The notes under the pieces were generated by a model. That model saw only the letters and a list, made by a program, of their open reading frames with translations. It did no database searches and was not told the DNA's origin. DNA of 64,000 bases from an uncultured Prevotellaceae bacterium (GTDB lineage Bacteria > Bacteroidota > Bacteroidia > Bacteroidales > Bacteroidaceae), in the NCBI GenBank assembly GCA_900321965.1, contig ONYA01000010.1:19263-83262 (forward strand), read 5' to 3'. Shown piece after piece: positions 23,323 to 32,519 of this stretch; position 1 is the first letter of the stretch, and every line of letters begins with the position of its first letter. The position numbers were made by a program, and so were the translations under genes.

Positions 23323-23389
23323 TCAGAGTCGGCTACCGCGACGCCAGCACGAGGCGTAATTCTTCCCATTGCACGTCGGGCGGACAGAG
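23323..23389. repeat. PIF1-helicase 3' end, in-gene copy
   Basis: Counterpart of 21792-21858. It includes the stop codon of the helicase gene. The pair encloses about 1.46 kb of accessory DNA. Confidence 0.75.
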
Positions 23390-25489
23390 GGTTTTGATGG
23401 CGGAGAGACCGCCATCGGCGCCTACTTTGGCAACGGCTTGCTCGATGGCTTCGCGGTGTTCGGGCGATACGACGCGGGTGACATCGACCTTGCCCTCGCC
23501 GACCAGTTCGGCGAGATGGCTGAAGATGGTGTTAGGGCTGAGGCTGCGCTCGACAGCTATCTGAACGGGCGTCATGCCCTGGTTGAACAGGCGCAGCGTC
23601 ACCTCGGTGGTTTTCTCCTTTGGCGGCTTCTGCGGCTTCAGGGCGCGGCGTAGCTTCTGGTCGTCGGCGGCTTCGAGCATGGCCATCTGGCGGTGCTTGA
23701 GATAACCCTCCACCGTAAAGCCCTCGTCGGCTATATGCCGTAGCAGCGTGGTGTGCAGATACCACTGCTGGCGCAGTTCGGGCAGAAGGTCGCTCAACCT
23801 GTTCTGTGCCCGCTTGTTGTTCGACTTGATGTCGGCAGACAGCTGTATGGGCTTGACCAACAGTGCGTCGATGGTCTGTGCAAAATAGCCGGCACTGCGC
23901 TTCACACGGTCGAGGAAAGCCGCATCGTGCAATGCTTCGATAGGCATCTGGCTGATACGCTCCGTCCATTTGGCCGCCACGTTCAGCACCTGCTGGTTCA
24001 GTCCCGCGTAAGTCTGGTTGTGGAGCTGCATCAGGTCGGCGTGACTGCGCAGGAAGTACTCGGCCATCAGGCGCAACATCGCGTCTTCGGCATTGAACAG
24101 CGAACGGAAGTTGAACAGCTGCAGGAGCAGCTGCCGTTCGTACTCCTGCCGCAGTGTCGGCAGTTGGGCAATACTCTGGCGGGCCGCCTCCTCCTGATGG
24201 GCAATGTAGCCGTCGACGCGCTCGTCGTTGATGACGGCTCGCGCTTCTATAGGGGCGGCCAGCATCAGTCCTTCGAGCGTACGGCAGCGGCTCAGGGCGA
24301 CGTACACCTGGCCCGGGGCAAACGACATATTGGCATCAATCATTGCGTGGTCGAAGGTCAGTCCCTGACTCTTGTGGATAGTGATAGCCCAGGCTAAGCG
24401 CAGGGGCAGCTGATGGAAGGTGCCCTGCACGTCGGCAACAATCTCGCGGGTCTCAGGGTTCAGCGAATAGCGTGCATTCTCCCATTCCAGCGGCTCTACC
24501 TCGATGGCCTGTTCGTCGCCTTCGCAGAGTACCAGGACCTTCTTCTCGTCGAGGTAGGTGACACGTCCAATGCGCCCATTATAATAGCGGTGACGGCCTG
24601 TGGGGTCGTTCTTGATAAACATCACCTGGGCACCGACCTTCAGCACCAGCGTCTCTGCCGTGGGATAGCTGTATTCCGGGAAAGTCCCGTCGACGACAGC
24701 CTTATACCAGAAGACCTTGCCCGTAAGCCGTTGCAGCTCCGAGTCGTTGTAATTGTTGGCCATCTGGTTGTGGGTGGTCAGGTGGATGTAAGAAGAGCCG
24801 TCCCCCTGCGCCTTGAGGGTGAGTGGCGTGATGACCCTGCTGTTGAGCTTGGCCAGTGTCTCTGCCGAGGGATGCCCCTGACGGATGTCGTTGAGGATGG
24901 CCAGGAACGTATCGTCTTGTTGACGGTAGACCTTTTCGAGCTGGATGGTGACGTAGTCTGTCTGGCTGAGAGCCTTCGAGCCGAAGAAATAGGGCGTGTC
25001 GTAATAAGGCTTCAGCAGCCGCTCGTCTTCGGGAGTGACGACGGGCGTCAGCTGTGCCAGGTCGCCAATCATCAGCAGCTGCACGCCGCCAAAGGGACTG
25101 TAGTGGTCGCGATATTGGCGCAGCACGTTGTCGATAGCGTCCAGCAGGTCGGCGCGCACCATTGATATCTCGTCGATAATCAGCAGGTCGATGGAGGCGA
25201 TAATCTGCCGCTTCTGCTTGCTGAAGTCGAAGCGCTGCTCGGTCTTCGCTCCCGGCACGTAGGGCGACAGCGGCAACTGGAAGAACGAATGGATGGTGAC
25301 GCCGCCGGCATTGATGGCGGCCACACCGGTGGGGGCCACTACGATAGGCCGCTTGCGCGACCGTTCGACGATGGTCTTCAGGAACGTGGTCTTGCCCGTT
25401 CCGGCCTTGCCTGTCAGGAAGATGCTGCGTCCTGTGTTTTCGACAAACTCCCACGCCGTGCGCAGTTCTGGATTCCGTTCTGTATTCAT
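23333..25489 (-). CDS. PIF1/RecD-like ATP-dependent DNA helicase with C-terminal HTH
   Basis: The protein has 718 residues. The N-terminal domain has Walker A FLTGKAGTGKTTFLKT (about residue 25), VVAPTGVAAINAGGVTIHSF, Walker B LLIIDEISMVRADLLDAID, and C-terminal helicase motifs WAITIHKSQGLTFDHAMIDA and VYVALSRCRTLEGL. The last 120 residues include a helix-turn-helix-like part (TLRLFNQGMTPVQIAVERSL), as is usual for this Bacteroidetes helicase. It probably acts in replication or repair. The 3' end is the boundary of the accessory island and is duplicated at 21792-21858. Confidence 0.9.
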   Translation of the reverse strand: MNTERNPELRTAWEFVENTGRSIFLTGKAGTGKTTFLKTIVERSRKRPIVVAPTGVAAINAGGVTIHSFFQLPLSPYVPGAKTEQRFDFSKQKRQIIASIDLLIIDEISMVRADLLDAIDNVLRQYRDHYSPFGGVQLLMIGDLAQLTPVVTPEDERLLKPYYDTPYFFGSKALSQTDYVTIQLEKVYRQQDDTFLAILNDIRQGHPSAETLAKLNSRVITPLTLKAQGDGSSYIHLTTHNQMANNYNDSELQRLTGKVFWYKAVVDGTFPEYSYPTAETLVLKVGAQVMFIKNDPTGRHRYYNGRIGRVTYLDEKKVLVLCEGDEQAIEVEPLEWENARYSLNPETREIVADVQGTFHQLPLRLAWAITIHKSQGLTFDHAMIDANMSFAPGQVYVALSRCRTLEGLMLAAPIEARAVINDERVDGYIAHQEEAARQSIAQLPTLRQEYERQLLLQLFNFRSLFNAEDAMLRLMAEYFLRSHADLMQLHNQTYAGLNQQVLNVAAKWTERISQMPIEALHDAAFLDRVKRSAGYFAQTIDALLVKPIQLSADIKSNNKRAQNRLSDLLPELRQQWYLHTTLLRHIADEGFTVEGYLKHRQMAMLEAADDQKLRRALKPQKPPKEKTTEVTLRLFNQGMTPVQIAVERSLSPNTIFSHLAELVGEGKVDVTRVVSPEHREAIEQAVAKVGADGGLSAIKTLCPPDVQWEELRLVLASR

Positions 25490-25633
25490 ATCTTAGTGGT
25501 TTTCTGCTCTTTTGTATTTTCCGTCTTAATAATTTGGCCGCAAATTTAACGTTTGTTTTCCGAAAAACCAAAAAATGACGTAAAATAAATGTTTATTTTT
25601 GTTAGCAGATTTCGGTAAATCACCGATTCTTTG

Positions 25634-25641
25634 TATTTTTG
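25634..25641 (+). promoter_or_regulatory. -7 box of the first exporter operon
   Basis: TATTTTTG followed by GCAAAG, 25 bp ahead of the TolC-family ATG at 25667, in the divergent space with the helicase gene. Confidence 0.6.
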
Positions 25642-25666
25642 CAAAGTGAAAATCGTAGAATAAAAG

Positions 25667-27022
25667 ATGAAGAAATTTTTGACGGGGGCGTTGACGCTGA
25701 TGCTGACGGCATCAGTGTCGGCCCAAACTAAACTATGGACGCTGCAGGAGTGTATTGACTATGCCATGCAGCATAACATCACGCTGCAGCGGGCCAAGCT
25801 GCAACAGCTGTCGGCCAAGGAGGACGTCAGCCAGTCGAAGGCGGCTCTGCTGCCCTCGCTCAATGCGTCGACGAGCCACAACCTCGGCTACCGTCCGTGG
25901 CAGGACTCCGGCATCACGACCGTCACCAACGGCACCGTGAACACCAAGGTTGACAAGGCGTCCTACAACGGCTCCTACGGTCTGAACGCCTCATGGACGG
26001 TGTGGAACGGCAACCGTAACCGCAACCAGGTGAAGCTGACCCGTCTGACGGAGGAGCAGGCAGAGCTTGAAATCCAGGAGACGGCCAACTCCATTCAGGA
26101 GAAGATAGCGCAGCTCTACGTGCAGATACTCTACTTGAAGGAGGCTGTGAAGGTCAACGAGGCGAGCCTGGAGACCTCGCGGAAGAATGAGGAGCGCGGT
26201 CGCGAGATGGTCGAGGTAGGCAAGATGTCGAAGGCCGACCTGGCCCAGCTGTCGGCCCAGCGCTCCAACGACGAGTACAACATCGTGTCGGCACAGGCAC
26301 AGGTAGAGAACTACAAACTACAGCTGAAACAACTCTTGGAGATTCTCGGCGACGAGGCGTTCGACGTGGCAACTCCCGATGCCGCCATGACGACCAACGA
26401 GATGGCCCTGGCCGACGTGCCTGCACTGATGAGCGTCTATGAGCAGGCACTGGCAACCCGCCCGGAGATACAGAGTGCCGAGATGGCCGTCAAGAGCAGC
26501 GACGTGAGCATTGACATTGCCAAGGCCGGACGTATGCCGACGGTGAGCCTGCAGGCCAGTGCCAGTGCCAGTACCAACTCGCTGGCCAACAACGACTGGA
26601 GCGACCAGATGAAGTCGAACTTCAACACCGGGGCGGGCGTCTCTGTCAGCGTGCCCATCTTCGACCAGCGTCAGACGAAGACGAATGTCAACAAGGCGCG
26701 CATCCAGAGGGAGAGCAACCTGCTGGCTCTGCAAGACCAGCAGAAGCAGCTCTATCAGACGATAGAGAACTACTGGCTCGATGCCACGACGAATCAGCAG
26801 AAGTTTCGTGCTGCCATGGCTACCGTCGAGAGCGAGCAGCAGAGCTATGACCTGTTGCAGGAGAAGTTTAATGTAGGACTGACGAACATCGTCGAGCTGA
26901 TGGCAGGTAAGGACAAGCTGCTGGTGGCCAAGCAGAACCAGCTGCAGTCGAAGTATATGACCATCTTGAACCTGCAGATGCTGAAGTTCTATAGCAGACC
27001 CACCCCCGACCCCTCCCTGTGA
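25667..27022 (+). CDS. TolC-family outer membrane efflux protein
   Basis: The protein has 451 residues with a signal peptide of about 19 residues (LTLMLTASVSAQ). It has the outer-membrane efflux pattern LWTLQECIDYAMQHNITLQ and two coiled-coil-rich repeats (LYVQILYLKEAVKVNEASLE; QKQLYQTIENYWLDA), ending with LQEKFNVGLTNIVELMAGKD. It forms the outer-membrane duct for the HlyD adaptor and MacB-like pump encoded next. The final residues (RPTPDPSL) and the TGA stop are supplied by a dispersed G/C-rich repeat, so the native C-terminus has been replaced. Confidence 0.9.
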   Translation: MKKFLTGALTLMLTASVSAQTKLWTLQECIDYAMQHNITLQRAKLQQLSAKEDVSQSKAALLPSLNASTSHNLGYRPWQDSGITTVTNGTVNTKVDKASYNGSYGLNASWTVWNGNRNRNQVKLTRLTEEQAELEIQETANSIQEKIAQLYVQILYLKEAVKVNEASLETSRKNEERGREMVEVGKMSKADLAQLSAQRSNDEYNIVSAQAQVENYKLQLKQLLEILGDEAFDVATPDAAMTTNEMALADVPALMSVYEQALATRPEIQSAEMAVKSSDVSIDIAKAGRMPTVSLQASASASTNSLANNDWSDQMKSNFNTGAGVSVSVPIFDQRQTKTNVNKARIQRESNLLALQDQQKQLYQTIENYWLDATTNQQKFRAAMATVESEQQSYDLLQEKFNVGLTNIVELMAGKDKLLVAKQNQLQSKYMTILNLQMLKFYSRPTPDPSL

Positions 27023-27160
27023 GGGACGAGACCCACCCCCGACCCCTCCCTGTGAGGGAGGGGAGTAGTTACCAATGTACAGATAAAAAAATAATGTCAA
27101 ACTAAAATACCCCCTAAGCTTATCGTTCCCCTCCTTCGCAGGGAGGGGTCAGGGGGAGAG
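26997..27160. repeat. Cluster of family A repeats (two direct, one inverted)
   Basis: Copies at 26997-27028 and 27030-27065 (CCCACCCCCGACCCCTCCCT) and an inverted one at 27126-27160 (CTCCTTCGCAGGGAGGGGTC). The inverted copy could pair with either direct copy to form a hairpin between the TolC and HlyD genes. Confidence 0.75.
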
Positions 27161-27168
27161 TCTTATTT

Positions 27169-28368
27169 ATGATGAAGAACAAGAAACTGTGGATTGCCGT
27201 GGGCGTTGTTGCCGTGGCAGTCGTCGCTTATCTCCTGCTGTCGGGCGGCAAGAAGGAAGAGAAGGTAGAGTTTGAGACCGCCAAGGTAGAACAGGGCAAT
27301 ATCCAAACCTCGATTACTGCCACGGGCACCATCGAGCCGGTGACGTCGGTCACGGTGGGTACGCAGGTGTCGGGCATCGTCTCTAAGCTCTATGTAGACT
27401 ACAACTCTGTCGTCAAGAAGGGGCAGGTCATTGCCGAACTCGACAAGACCAACCTCATCAGCGAGCTGAACACGGCCAAGGCCAACCTCTCGTCGGCACA
27501 GAGCACGGCCACCTACGAGCTGTCTAATTATAATAGGTACAAGACGCTCTACGACAAGGGACTTGTCTCGGCCGACGAATATGAGAGCGCCCTGCTGTCG
27601 TACCGCAAGGCCAAGGAGCAGGTGGTGACGGCTACGCAGAGTGTGCAGAAGGCACAGACGAACTTAGGCTATGCCACCATCACCAGTCCTATCGACGGCG
27701 TCGTGCTGTCGAAGTCGGTGGAGGAGGGGCAGACCGTGGCCGCCTCGTTCAACACGCCTGAGCTGTTCACCATTGCCCAGGACCTGACCGACATGCGCGT
27801 CATTGCCGACATCGACGAGGCCGACATCGGTGGCGTGAAGGAAGGGCAGCGCGTGTCGTTCACCGTCGATGCCTTCCCCGACGATAAGTTTGAAGGACAG
27901 GTAACACAGGTGCGCCAGCAGGCAACGACGGAGAGCAACGTCGTCACCTACGAGGTGGTAATCTCTGCCCCGAACAACGACCTGAAGCTGAAGCCCGGTC
28001 TGACGGCCAACGTCACCATCTTTACGCTTGAGAAGAACGGCGTGCTCGTTGCTCCCGCCAAGGCGCTGCGTTTCATGCCCAACGAGGCCCTGCTGAAGAA
28101 GGATGAAACCATCGAGGACGTTGAGGCTCCCCAGAAGTTGTGGACGAAGGAGGGCAATGTGTTCAAGGCTCACAAGGTGGAGACGGGGACGACGAACGGT
28201 ATGCTGACCGAAATCGTCAGCGGTATCAGCGCCGGCACCGAGGTGTTGGTAGACTTCTCCATCTCCGGTGGCGAGGAGGTGCAGGGACAGCAGGCCCAGA
28301 ATCCCTTCATGCCGCGTCCAAGGAACAACCGCCAGCAGAGCGGCAACCAGCAACAGCAGAAGAAGTAA
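27169..28368 (+). CDS. HlyD/MacA-type periplasmic adaptor
   Basis: The protein has 399 residues with an N-terminal membrane anchor (LWIAVGVVAVAVVAYLLL). The membrane-fusion pattern follows: GTIEPVTSVTVGTQVSGIVS, the coiled-coil hairpin (residues 95-165), lipoyl closing GYATITSPIDGVVLSKSVEE, then the beta-barrel and membrane-proximal domains. The C-terminus is Gln/Asn-rich (RPRNNRQQSGNQQQQKK). It links the MacB-like pump at 28460-30583 with the TolC protein at 25667. Substrate unknown; macrolides or peptides are usual for MacAB. Confidence 0.88.
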   Translation: MMKNKKLWIAVGVVAVAVVAYLLLSGGKKEEKVEFETAKVEQGNIQTSITATGTIEPVTSVTVGTQVSGIVSKLYVDYNSVVKKGQVIAELDKTNLISELNTAKANLSSAQSTATYELSNYNRYKTLYDKGLVSADEYESALLSYRKAKEQVVTATQSVQKAQTNLGYATITSPIDGVVLSKSVEEGQTVAASFNTPELFTIAQDLTDMRVIADIDEADIGGVKEGQRVSFTVDAFPDDKFEGQVTQVRQQATTESNVVTYEVVISAPNNDLKLKPGLTANVTIFTLEKNGVLVAPAKALRFMPNEALLKKDETIEDVEAPQKLWTKEGNVFKAHKVETGTTNGMLTEIVSGISAGTEVLVDFSISGGEEVQGQQAQNPFMPRPRNNRQQSGNQQQQKK

Positions 28369-28370
28369 TA

Positions 28371-28432
28371 CTACGAATTATACGAATTAAACGAATTGCC
28401 TGTCCGGCAGGATAATTCGTATAATTCGTGGA
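28371..28432. repeat. Intercistronic inverted repeat of GAATTATAC units
   Basis: CTACGAATTATACGAATTAA on the left and ATAATTCGTATAATTCGTGG on the right flank a CCTG-TCCGG-CAGG stem. An imperfect hairpin lies between the adaptor and ATPase genes. Related GAATT-rich stretches precede 45357. Confidence 0.5.
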
Positions 28433-28459
28433 ATTAGTAGTGAAAAGATAGAATAGAAT

Positions 28460-29209
28460 ATGGACAAGAAAGTAGTCATCGAACTGCAGAACGTGAAGCG
28501 CTACTTCCAGGTCGGCTCCGAGACGGTGAAGGCGCTGCGCGGTGTGTCGTTCAAGATTTACGAGGGCGAGTTCGTCACCATCCAGGGCACGTCGGGTAGC
28601 GGCAAGTCGACACTGCTCAACCAGCTCGGCTGTCTCGACACCCCAACCTCTGGCGAGTATTTCCTCGACGGCATTTCCGTCCGTACGATGTCGAAGTCGC
28701 AGCGCGCCCACCTCAGGAATCAGAAGATAGGCTTCGTCTTCCAGAACTATAACCTGCTGGCGAAGACCACCGCCGTGGAGAATGTCGAACTGCCGCTGAT
28801 GTACAATTCGAAATATAACGCCCAGCAGCGCCGCGAGGCTGCCGTCAAGGCTTTGCAGGCCGTGGGGCTGGGCGACCGTCTGGAACATAAGTCGAACCAG
28901 ATGTCGGGCGGACAGATGCAGCGTGTGGCCATCGCCCGCGCACTGGTCAACAATCCCGCCGTGCTGCTGGCCGACGAGGCTACCGGTAACCTCGACACCC
29001 GTACGTCGTTCGAGATGCTCGTGCTCTTCCAGGAGTTGCACCGTCAGGGTCACACGATTATCTTCGTGACCCACAACCCGGAGATTGCCGAATATTCCTC
29101 GCGCAACATCAACCTGCGCGACGGCAAGATTCGTGAGGACACCATCAATACGAACATCAAGTCGGCTGCCGAGGCCCTGGCCGCACTGCCGATACCACAA
29201 GACGATTAA
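28460..29209 (+). CDS. MacB/LolD-type ABC transporter ATP-binding protein
   Basis: The protein has 249 residues: Walker A GTSGSGKST (about residue 42), Q-loop FVFQNYNLL, signature MSGGQMQRVAIARAL, Walker B VLLADEATGNLD, and the H-loop His in FVTHNPEIAE. The arrangement is that of the MacB/LolD branch, which uses separate permeases with a large periplasmic domain. It powers the permease at 29369 together with the upstream adaptor. A pair of inverted family A repeats fills the gap to the permease gene. Confidence 0.9.
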   Translation: MDKKVVIELQNVKRYFQVGSETVKALRGVSFKIYEGEFVTIQGTSGSGKSTLLNQLGCLDTPTSGEYFLDGISVRTMSKSQRAHLRNQKIGFVFQNYNLLAKTTAVENVELPLMYNSKYNAQQRREAAVKALQAVGLGDRLEHKSNQMSGGQMQRVAIARALVNNPAVLLADEATGNLDTRTSFEMLVLFQELHRQGHTIIFVTHNPEIAEYSSRNINLRDGKIREDTINTNIKSAAEALAALPIPQDD

Positions 29210-29368
29210 AGCCCACCCCCAACCCCTCCCCAAGGGAGGGGGGCTTAAAGTGACTGGGGTGTGGAAAACGTCTCGCTATTTAATAAAAGAGTATAAACAA
29301 AATATGGAATAATCCCCCACAAATGTAACTAAGCGCCCCTCCCTTGGGGAGGGGTTGGGGGTGGGCTT
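29208..29368. repeat. Inverted pair of family A repeats between ATPase and permease
   Basis: Left copy 29208-29248 (AAAGCCCACCCCCAACCCCT...) and right copy 29334-29368 (CCTCCCTTGGGGAGGGGTTG...GGGCTTA) are near-complementary and about 85 bp apart. They can form a long hairpin immediately before the permease ATG. Confidence 0.75.
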
Positions 29369-30583
29369 ATGAATATACTAAATCTATTTAAAGTGAGCCT
29401 CCGGGCTGTGGCCAACAACAAGATGCGGTCGTTCCTCTCGATGCTGGGTATCATCATCGGTGTGGCCGCCGTCATCATCATGATGTCTATCGGACAAGGC
29501 TCTAAAGAGAGCATCCGGCAGGAACTGTCGACGATGGGTACCAACCTGCTGACCATCCGCCCCGGTGCCGACATGCGTGGCGGTGTGCGTCAGGACCCGT
29601 CGGCCATGCAGACGCTGAAGATGGCCGACTACGAGCGTATCCTGCGCGAGAAGCGGTTTGTGACGAAGGTATCTCCAGAGGTGACAGCCTCGGGACAGGT
29701 CATCTATGGCAACAATAACACCACGACCTCGCTCTATGGCGAATCGACAGACTATCTCGACATCAAACAGTGGAACGTCGAGGAGGGCGAGTGCTTCACC
29801 GACGAGGACATCAAGAAAGCCGCCAAGGTCGTCGTCGTCGGCACCACCATCGTCAAGGAGCTGTTTGGCAATGTCGACCCTATCGGCAAGACCATCCGTT
29901 TCAAGTCTATTCCCATGCGCATCGTCGGCGTGCTGAAGTCTAAGGGCTACAACTCGTGGGGCATGGACCAGGATAATGTGATGATAGCTCCCTACACGAC
30001 GGTCATGAAGCGCATTGCCGCCCAGACGTGGTTCTCGAGCATCGTCTGCTCCGCCGTCACTGAGGAACTGAGCGACGCGGCCATCGAGGAACTGACGCAG
30101 ATACTTCGTAATAACCATAAGCTGAAGGAAGATGCCGTCGACGACTTCACCATCCGCTCGCAGGCAGAGATGATGGAGACGATGTCGTCGACGATGGACA
30201 CCGTGACGCTGATTCTCGTCGTAGCCGCCGCCTTCTCGCTGCTCGTCGCCGGTATTGGCATTATGAACATCATGCTCGTCTCCGTCACCGAGCGCACCAA
30301 GGAGATTGGTCTGCGCATGGCCGTTGGCGCTACCGGCCCCGTCATCTCGTTGCAGTTCCTGATAGAGTCGGTACTCATATCGGTCACGGGCGGACTGATA
30401 GGCATTCTCGTCGGTGGCGGCGTCAGCAGTCTGCTGCCCCTGATGGGAATGCCGTCGAGCGTTCCTGCCTGGTCGGTCTACGTGTCGTTCCTCGTCTGCG
30501 TTTTCATCGGCGTCCTCTTCGGCTATATTCCCGCCCAGAAGGCAGCCAATATGGATCCTATCGAGGCCATCCGCCACGAGTAG
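29369..30583 (+). CDS. MacB-like ABC transporter permease
   Basis: The protein has 404 residues. The N-terminal helix (SFLSMLGIIIGVAAVIIMMS) is followed by a MacB periplasmic core (about residues 50-250) and three C-terminal helices in the FtsX pattern (ERTKEIGLRMAVGATGPVIS, LISVTGGLIGILVGGG, PAQKAANMDPIEAIRHE). It forms the inner-membrane mechanotransmission half of the MacAB-TolC-type exporter encoded by 25667-29209. The ATG directly follows an inverted G-rich repeat, so its translation may be shaped by that hairpin. Confidence 0.9.
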   Translation: MNILNLFKVSLRAVANNKMRSFLSMLGIIIGVAAVIIMMSIGQGSKESIRQELSTMGTNLLTIRPGADMRGGVRQDPSAMQTLKMADYERILREKRFVTKVSPEVTASGQVIYGNNNTTTSLYGESTDYLDIKQWNVEEGECFTDEDIKKAAKVVVVGTTIVKELFGNVDPIGKTIRFKSIPMRIVGVLKSKGYNSWGMDQDNVMIAPYTTVMKRIAAQTWFSSIVCSAVTEELSDAAIEELTQILRNNHKLKEDAVDDFTIRSQAEMMETMSSTMDTVTLILVVAAAFSLLVAGIGIMNIMLVSVTERTKEIGLRMAVGATGPVISLQFLIESVLISVTGGLIGILVGGGVSSLLPLMGMPSSVPAWSVYVSFLVCVFIGVLFGYIPAQKAANMDPIEAIRHE

Positions 30584-30629
30584 CACTATTCGTGGCTCCA
30601 ACGACTTTATTTTCTTTTTTATAAAAAAG

Positions 30630-30661
30630 TTCAGGGAAATGCGAGATATTTCCCTGAATTT
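30630..30661. terminator. Hairpin downstream of the exporter operon
   Basis: TTCAGGGAAAT (30630-30640), loop GCGAGAT, ATTTCCCTGAA (30648-30658). On the + strand it is followed by TTTGTCG only; on the minus strand by a CTTTTTTAT run. It is probably a terminator, possibly bidirectional. Confidence 0.55.
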
Positions 30662-30728
30662 GTCGTATAACTATTAGAAGTGAGACAAGAAGCAACTTCT
30701 CTGACAGAGACAGCGATCGTGGAGGCCG

Positions 30729-30884
30729 ATGGAAACAGAGACCGTCACCTATATCGTCCCTGAGGGCGAGCCTTTCGCCATGTGGGGTGCCAACTGGAGT
30801 GGAAAGGTGCAACCCTTCAACATCAAAGAACTACGCGACAACCAGAAACTTTTTGAATACCATCCACGAGAGATTGTGAGATAG
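30729..30884 (+). CDS. Short ORF, 51 aa, unrecognised
   Basis: ATG at 30729, stop at 30882-30884. The product contains VTYIVPEGEPFAMWGANWSG and FNIKELRDNQKLFEYHPREI. The composition is protein-like (Trp, Pro, charged residues), but there is no clear promoter or Shine-Dalgarno. It may be the tail of a lost gene. I do not recognise a family. Confidence 0.35.
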   Translation: METETVTYIVPEGEPFAMWGANWSGKVQPFNIKELRDNQKLFEYHPREIVR

Positions 30885-30963
30885 AATTGGTTAATATTTA
30901 TATACCCGGGAGTTGTATGGGGCGCAGTGATGCGTCCCATACAGAAAAATAAGCAGCATAATA

Positions 30964-30995
30964 TTTGGTGGTTTAGATAAAAGTTCGTATCTTTG
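30964..30995 (+). promoter_or_regulatory. Promoter of hipBA
   Basis: -33 TTTGG at 30964-30968 and -7 TATCTTTG at 30988-30995, 19 bp apart, 30 bp ahead of the hipB ATG. Confidence 0.65.
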
Positions 30996-31024
30996 CAACT
31001 GATAATATTTAATTAGTTTGCAAG

Positions 31025-31372
31025 ATGAACAGCCTGGATGCTAATAATATGTTGTCAGTTCTTGATAACTATACGCTGGAGACTATAGATGATATAGCTC
31101 TCAAGCTGGCTGAGGACTTCCGACGTAGACGTATAGAAAAGAATTTGACTCGTGAGGAAGTTGCTCAATCTGCCGATGTAGCCCTTAGCAATCTCGTTAG
31201 GTTTGAGCAGAAAGGACTGATTTCGCTAAAGAACCTAATAGCATTGGCAATGGCCTTAGGCTATGCCTCTGAAATCAAGAATCTGTTTGCAACTCCTAAA
31301 TATGCCACAATGGAGGAACTGACACAAATCCGCAAGAACGCCAACAAGAAGAAAGTATATAAAAAGCAATGA
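31025..31372 (+). CDS. hipB: HipB-type antitoxin, XRE helix-turn-helix
   Basis: The protein has 115 residues. The HTH is at about residues 40-90 (LTREEVAQSADVALSNLVRF with recognition helix after it, then LISLKNLIALAMALGY). The basic C-terminal tail ends NKKKVYKKQ. It overlaps hipA by 4 bp (ATGA), the standard coupling of type II toxin-antitoxin pairs. As in other HipBA systems it is expected to neutralise HipA and repress the shared promoter at 30964-30995. Confidence 0.8.
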   Translation: MNSLDANNMLSVLDNYTLETIDDIALKLAEDFRRRRIEKNLTREEVAQSADVALSNLVRFEQKGLISLKNLIALAMALGYASEIKNLFATPKYATMEELTQIRKNANKKKVYKKQ

Positions 31373-32487
31373 AAAGTATAGACCGCCTGACTGTAAAATA
31401 TCACAATCGGGTTGTTGGTATGTTATCGCTGACACCCGATGACAAGTTCTGTGCTTTTGAATACGACAAGAGTTGGCTGGTTGATGGTTTCAGCATCTCG
31501 CCCCTTGAGCTTCCTCTACGACAAGGGCTATTCATTGCCAAGCCACAGCCCTTCTATGGTAACTTCGGCATTTTCGAGGACAGTATGCCTGATGGTTATG
31601 GGCGCTATCTACTCCATAAAGCCCTCATGCGTGAGGGTATCAACGACTCGAACCTATCATCTCTTGACAGACTAAGCCTCGTAGGGAGTGGTGGTATGGG
31701 GGCACTTACCTATCACCCAGAAACACATATTCAACAAAATAATGATGCGGTTGATTTAGATATCCTCCAGAAAAAGGCTCTTGAAGTCTTGAAAGAACAG
31801 CAAGACACGGATGCTGGATTGCTACTCTATAATAGCGGTAATAGTGGTGGGGCACGTCCCAAGGCTATCTTTCATGACGAAGAAGGGCATTGGCTGGTGA
31901 AATTTCGTCATACTTATAATCCAAAGGATATCGGACAGCAAGAATACCATTACAATGAAGTAGCAAGACGTTGTGGCATCAACGTGCCAGACTTTAAACT
32001 GATGAACGGACGATATTTCGCTTCAAAACGTTTTGATCTTGATGCAAACGGACAACGCATTCATACGGCTACTGCTGGAGGCCTGCTCTGTCTGTCGCTT
32101 GCAAATCCTGTTCTTGACTACAGCAACCTTTTGGCTTTGACGGGTTATCTTACCCAAAGTGCACTGGAAGTAGAAGAAATGTTCCGCCGTATGGTGTTCA
32201 ACTACCTGACGGACAACAAAGATGACCATTGCAAAAACTTTAGTTTTTTAGTCTGTCAGGAACCTACAGGTCGTTATGTTTGGCATCTTGCTCCAGCCTA
32301 CGACCTGACGCTCTGCACTGAAGGCTATAATGGCGAACACGCCACATCAGTCAACGGAACAGGCAATCCCACATTGACAGATATGATTGCAGTTGGCACC
32401 AAAATAAAAATGAAAGAAGAGCGTTGCCGCGAGATTTTCGAAGAAGTAGAGTCTGCCTGTGGCGACCTTTTACTTCATCAGATTTAA
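31369..32487 (+). CDS. hipA: HipA-family serine/threonine kinase toxin
   Basis: The protein has 372 residues. Conserved HipA segments are ISPLELPLRQGLFIA, FGIFEDSMPDGYGRYLL, SGNSGGARPKAIF (P-loop-like), the catalytic loop NYLTDNKDDHCKNFSFL with Asp and Asn, and APAYDLTLC (DFG equivalent). The full kinase is present with no visible lesion, so it should be active. HipA kinases phosphorylate aminoacyl-tRNA synthetases and cause growth arrest; the target here is unknown. Length fits the compact Bacteroidetes form. Confidence 0.88.
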   Translation: MKSIDRLTVKYHNRVVGMLSLTPDDKFCAFEYDKSWLVDGFSISPLELPLRQGLFIAKPQPFYGNFGIFEDSMPDGYGRYLLHKALMREGINDSNLSSLDRLSLVGSGGMGALTYHPETHIQQNNDAVDLDILQKKALEVLKEQQDTDAGLLLYNSGNSGGARPKAIFHDEEGHWLVKFRHTYNPKDIGQQEYHYNEVARRCGINVPDFKLMNGRYFASKRFDLDANGQRIHTATAGGLLCLSLANPVLDYSNLLALTGYLTQSALEVEEMFRRMVFNYLTDNKDDHCKNFSFLVCQEPTGRYVWHLAPAYDLTLCTEGYNGEHATSVNGTGNPTLTDMIAVGTKIKMKEERCREIFEEVESACGDLLLHQI

Positions 32488-32519
32488 CGATAACAGTAAA
32501 TAGTACATATTATTCAAAC

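Noticed and set aside
23333-25489. RecD2 exonuclease component as an alternative call for the helicase
   Set aside because: The N-terminal helix-hairpin-helix region of RecD2 is absent and the protein has the PIF1-like layout with a C-terminal HTH.
32424-32519. Upstream extension of the thioredoxin-fold protein
   Set aside because: It overlaps hipA, lacks a signal peptide and precedes a clear signal sequence starting at 32520.
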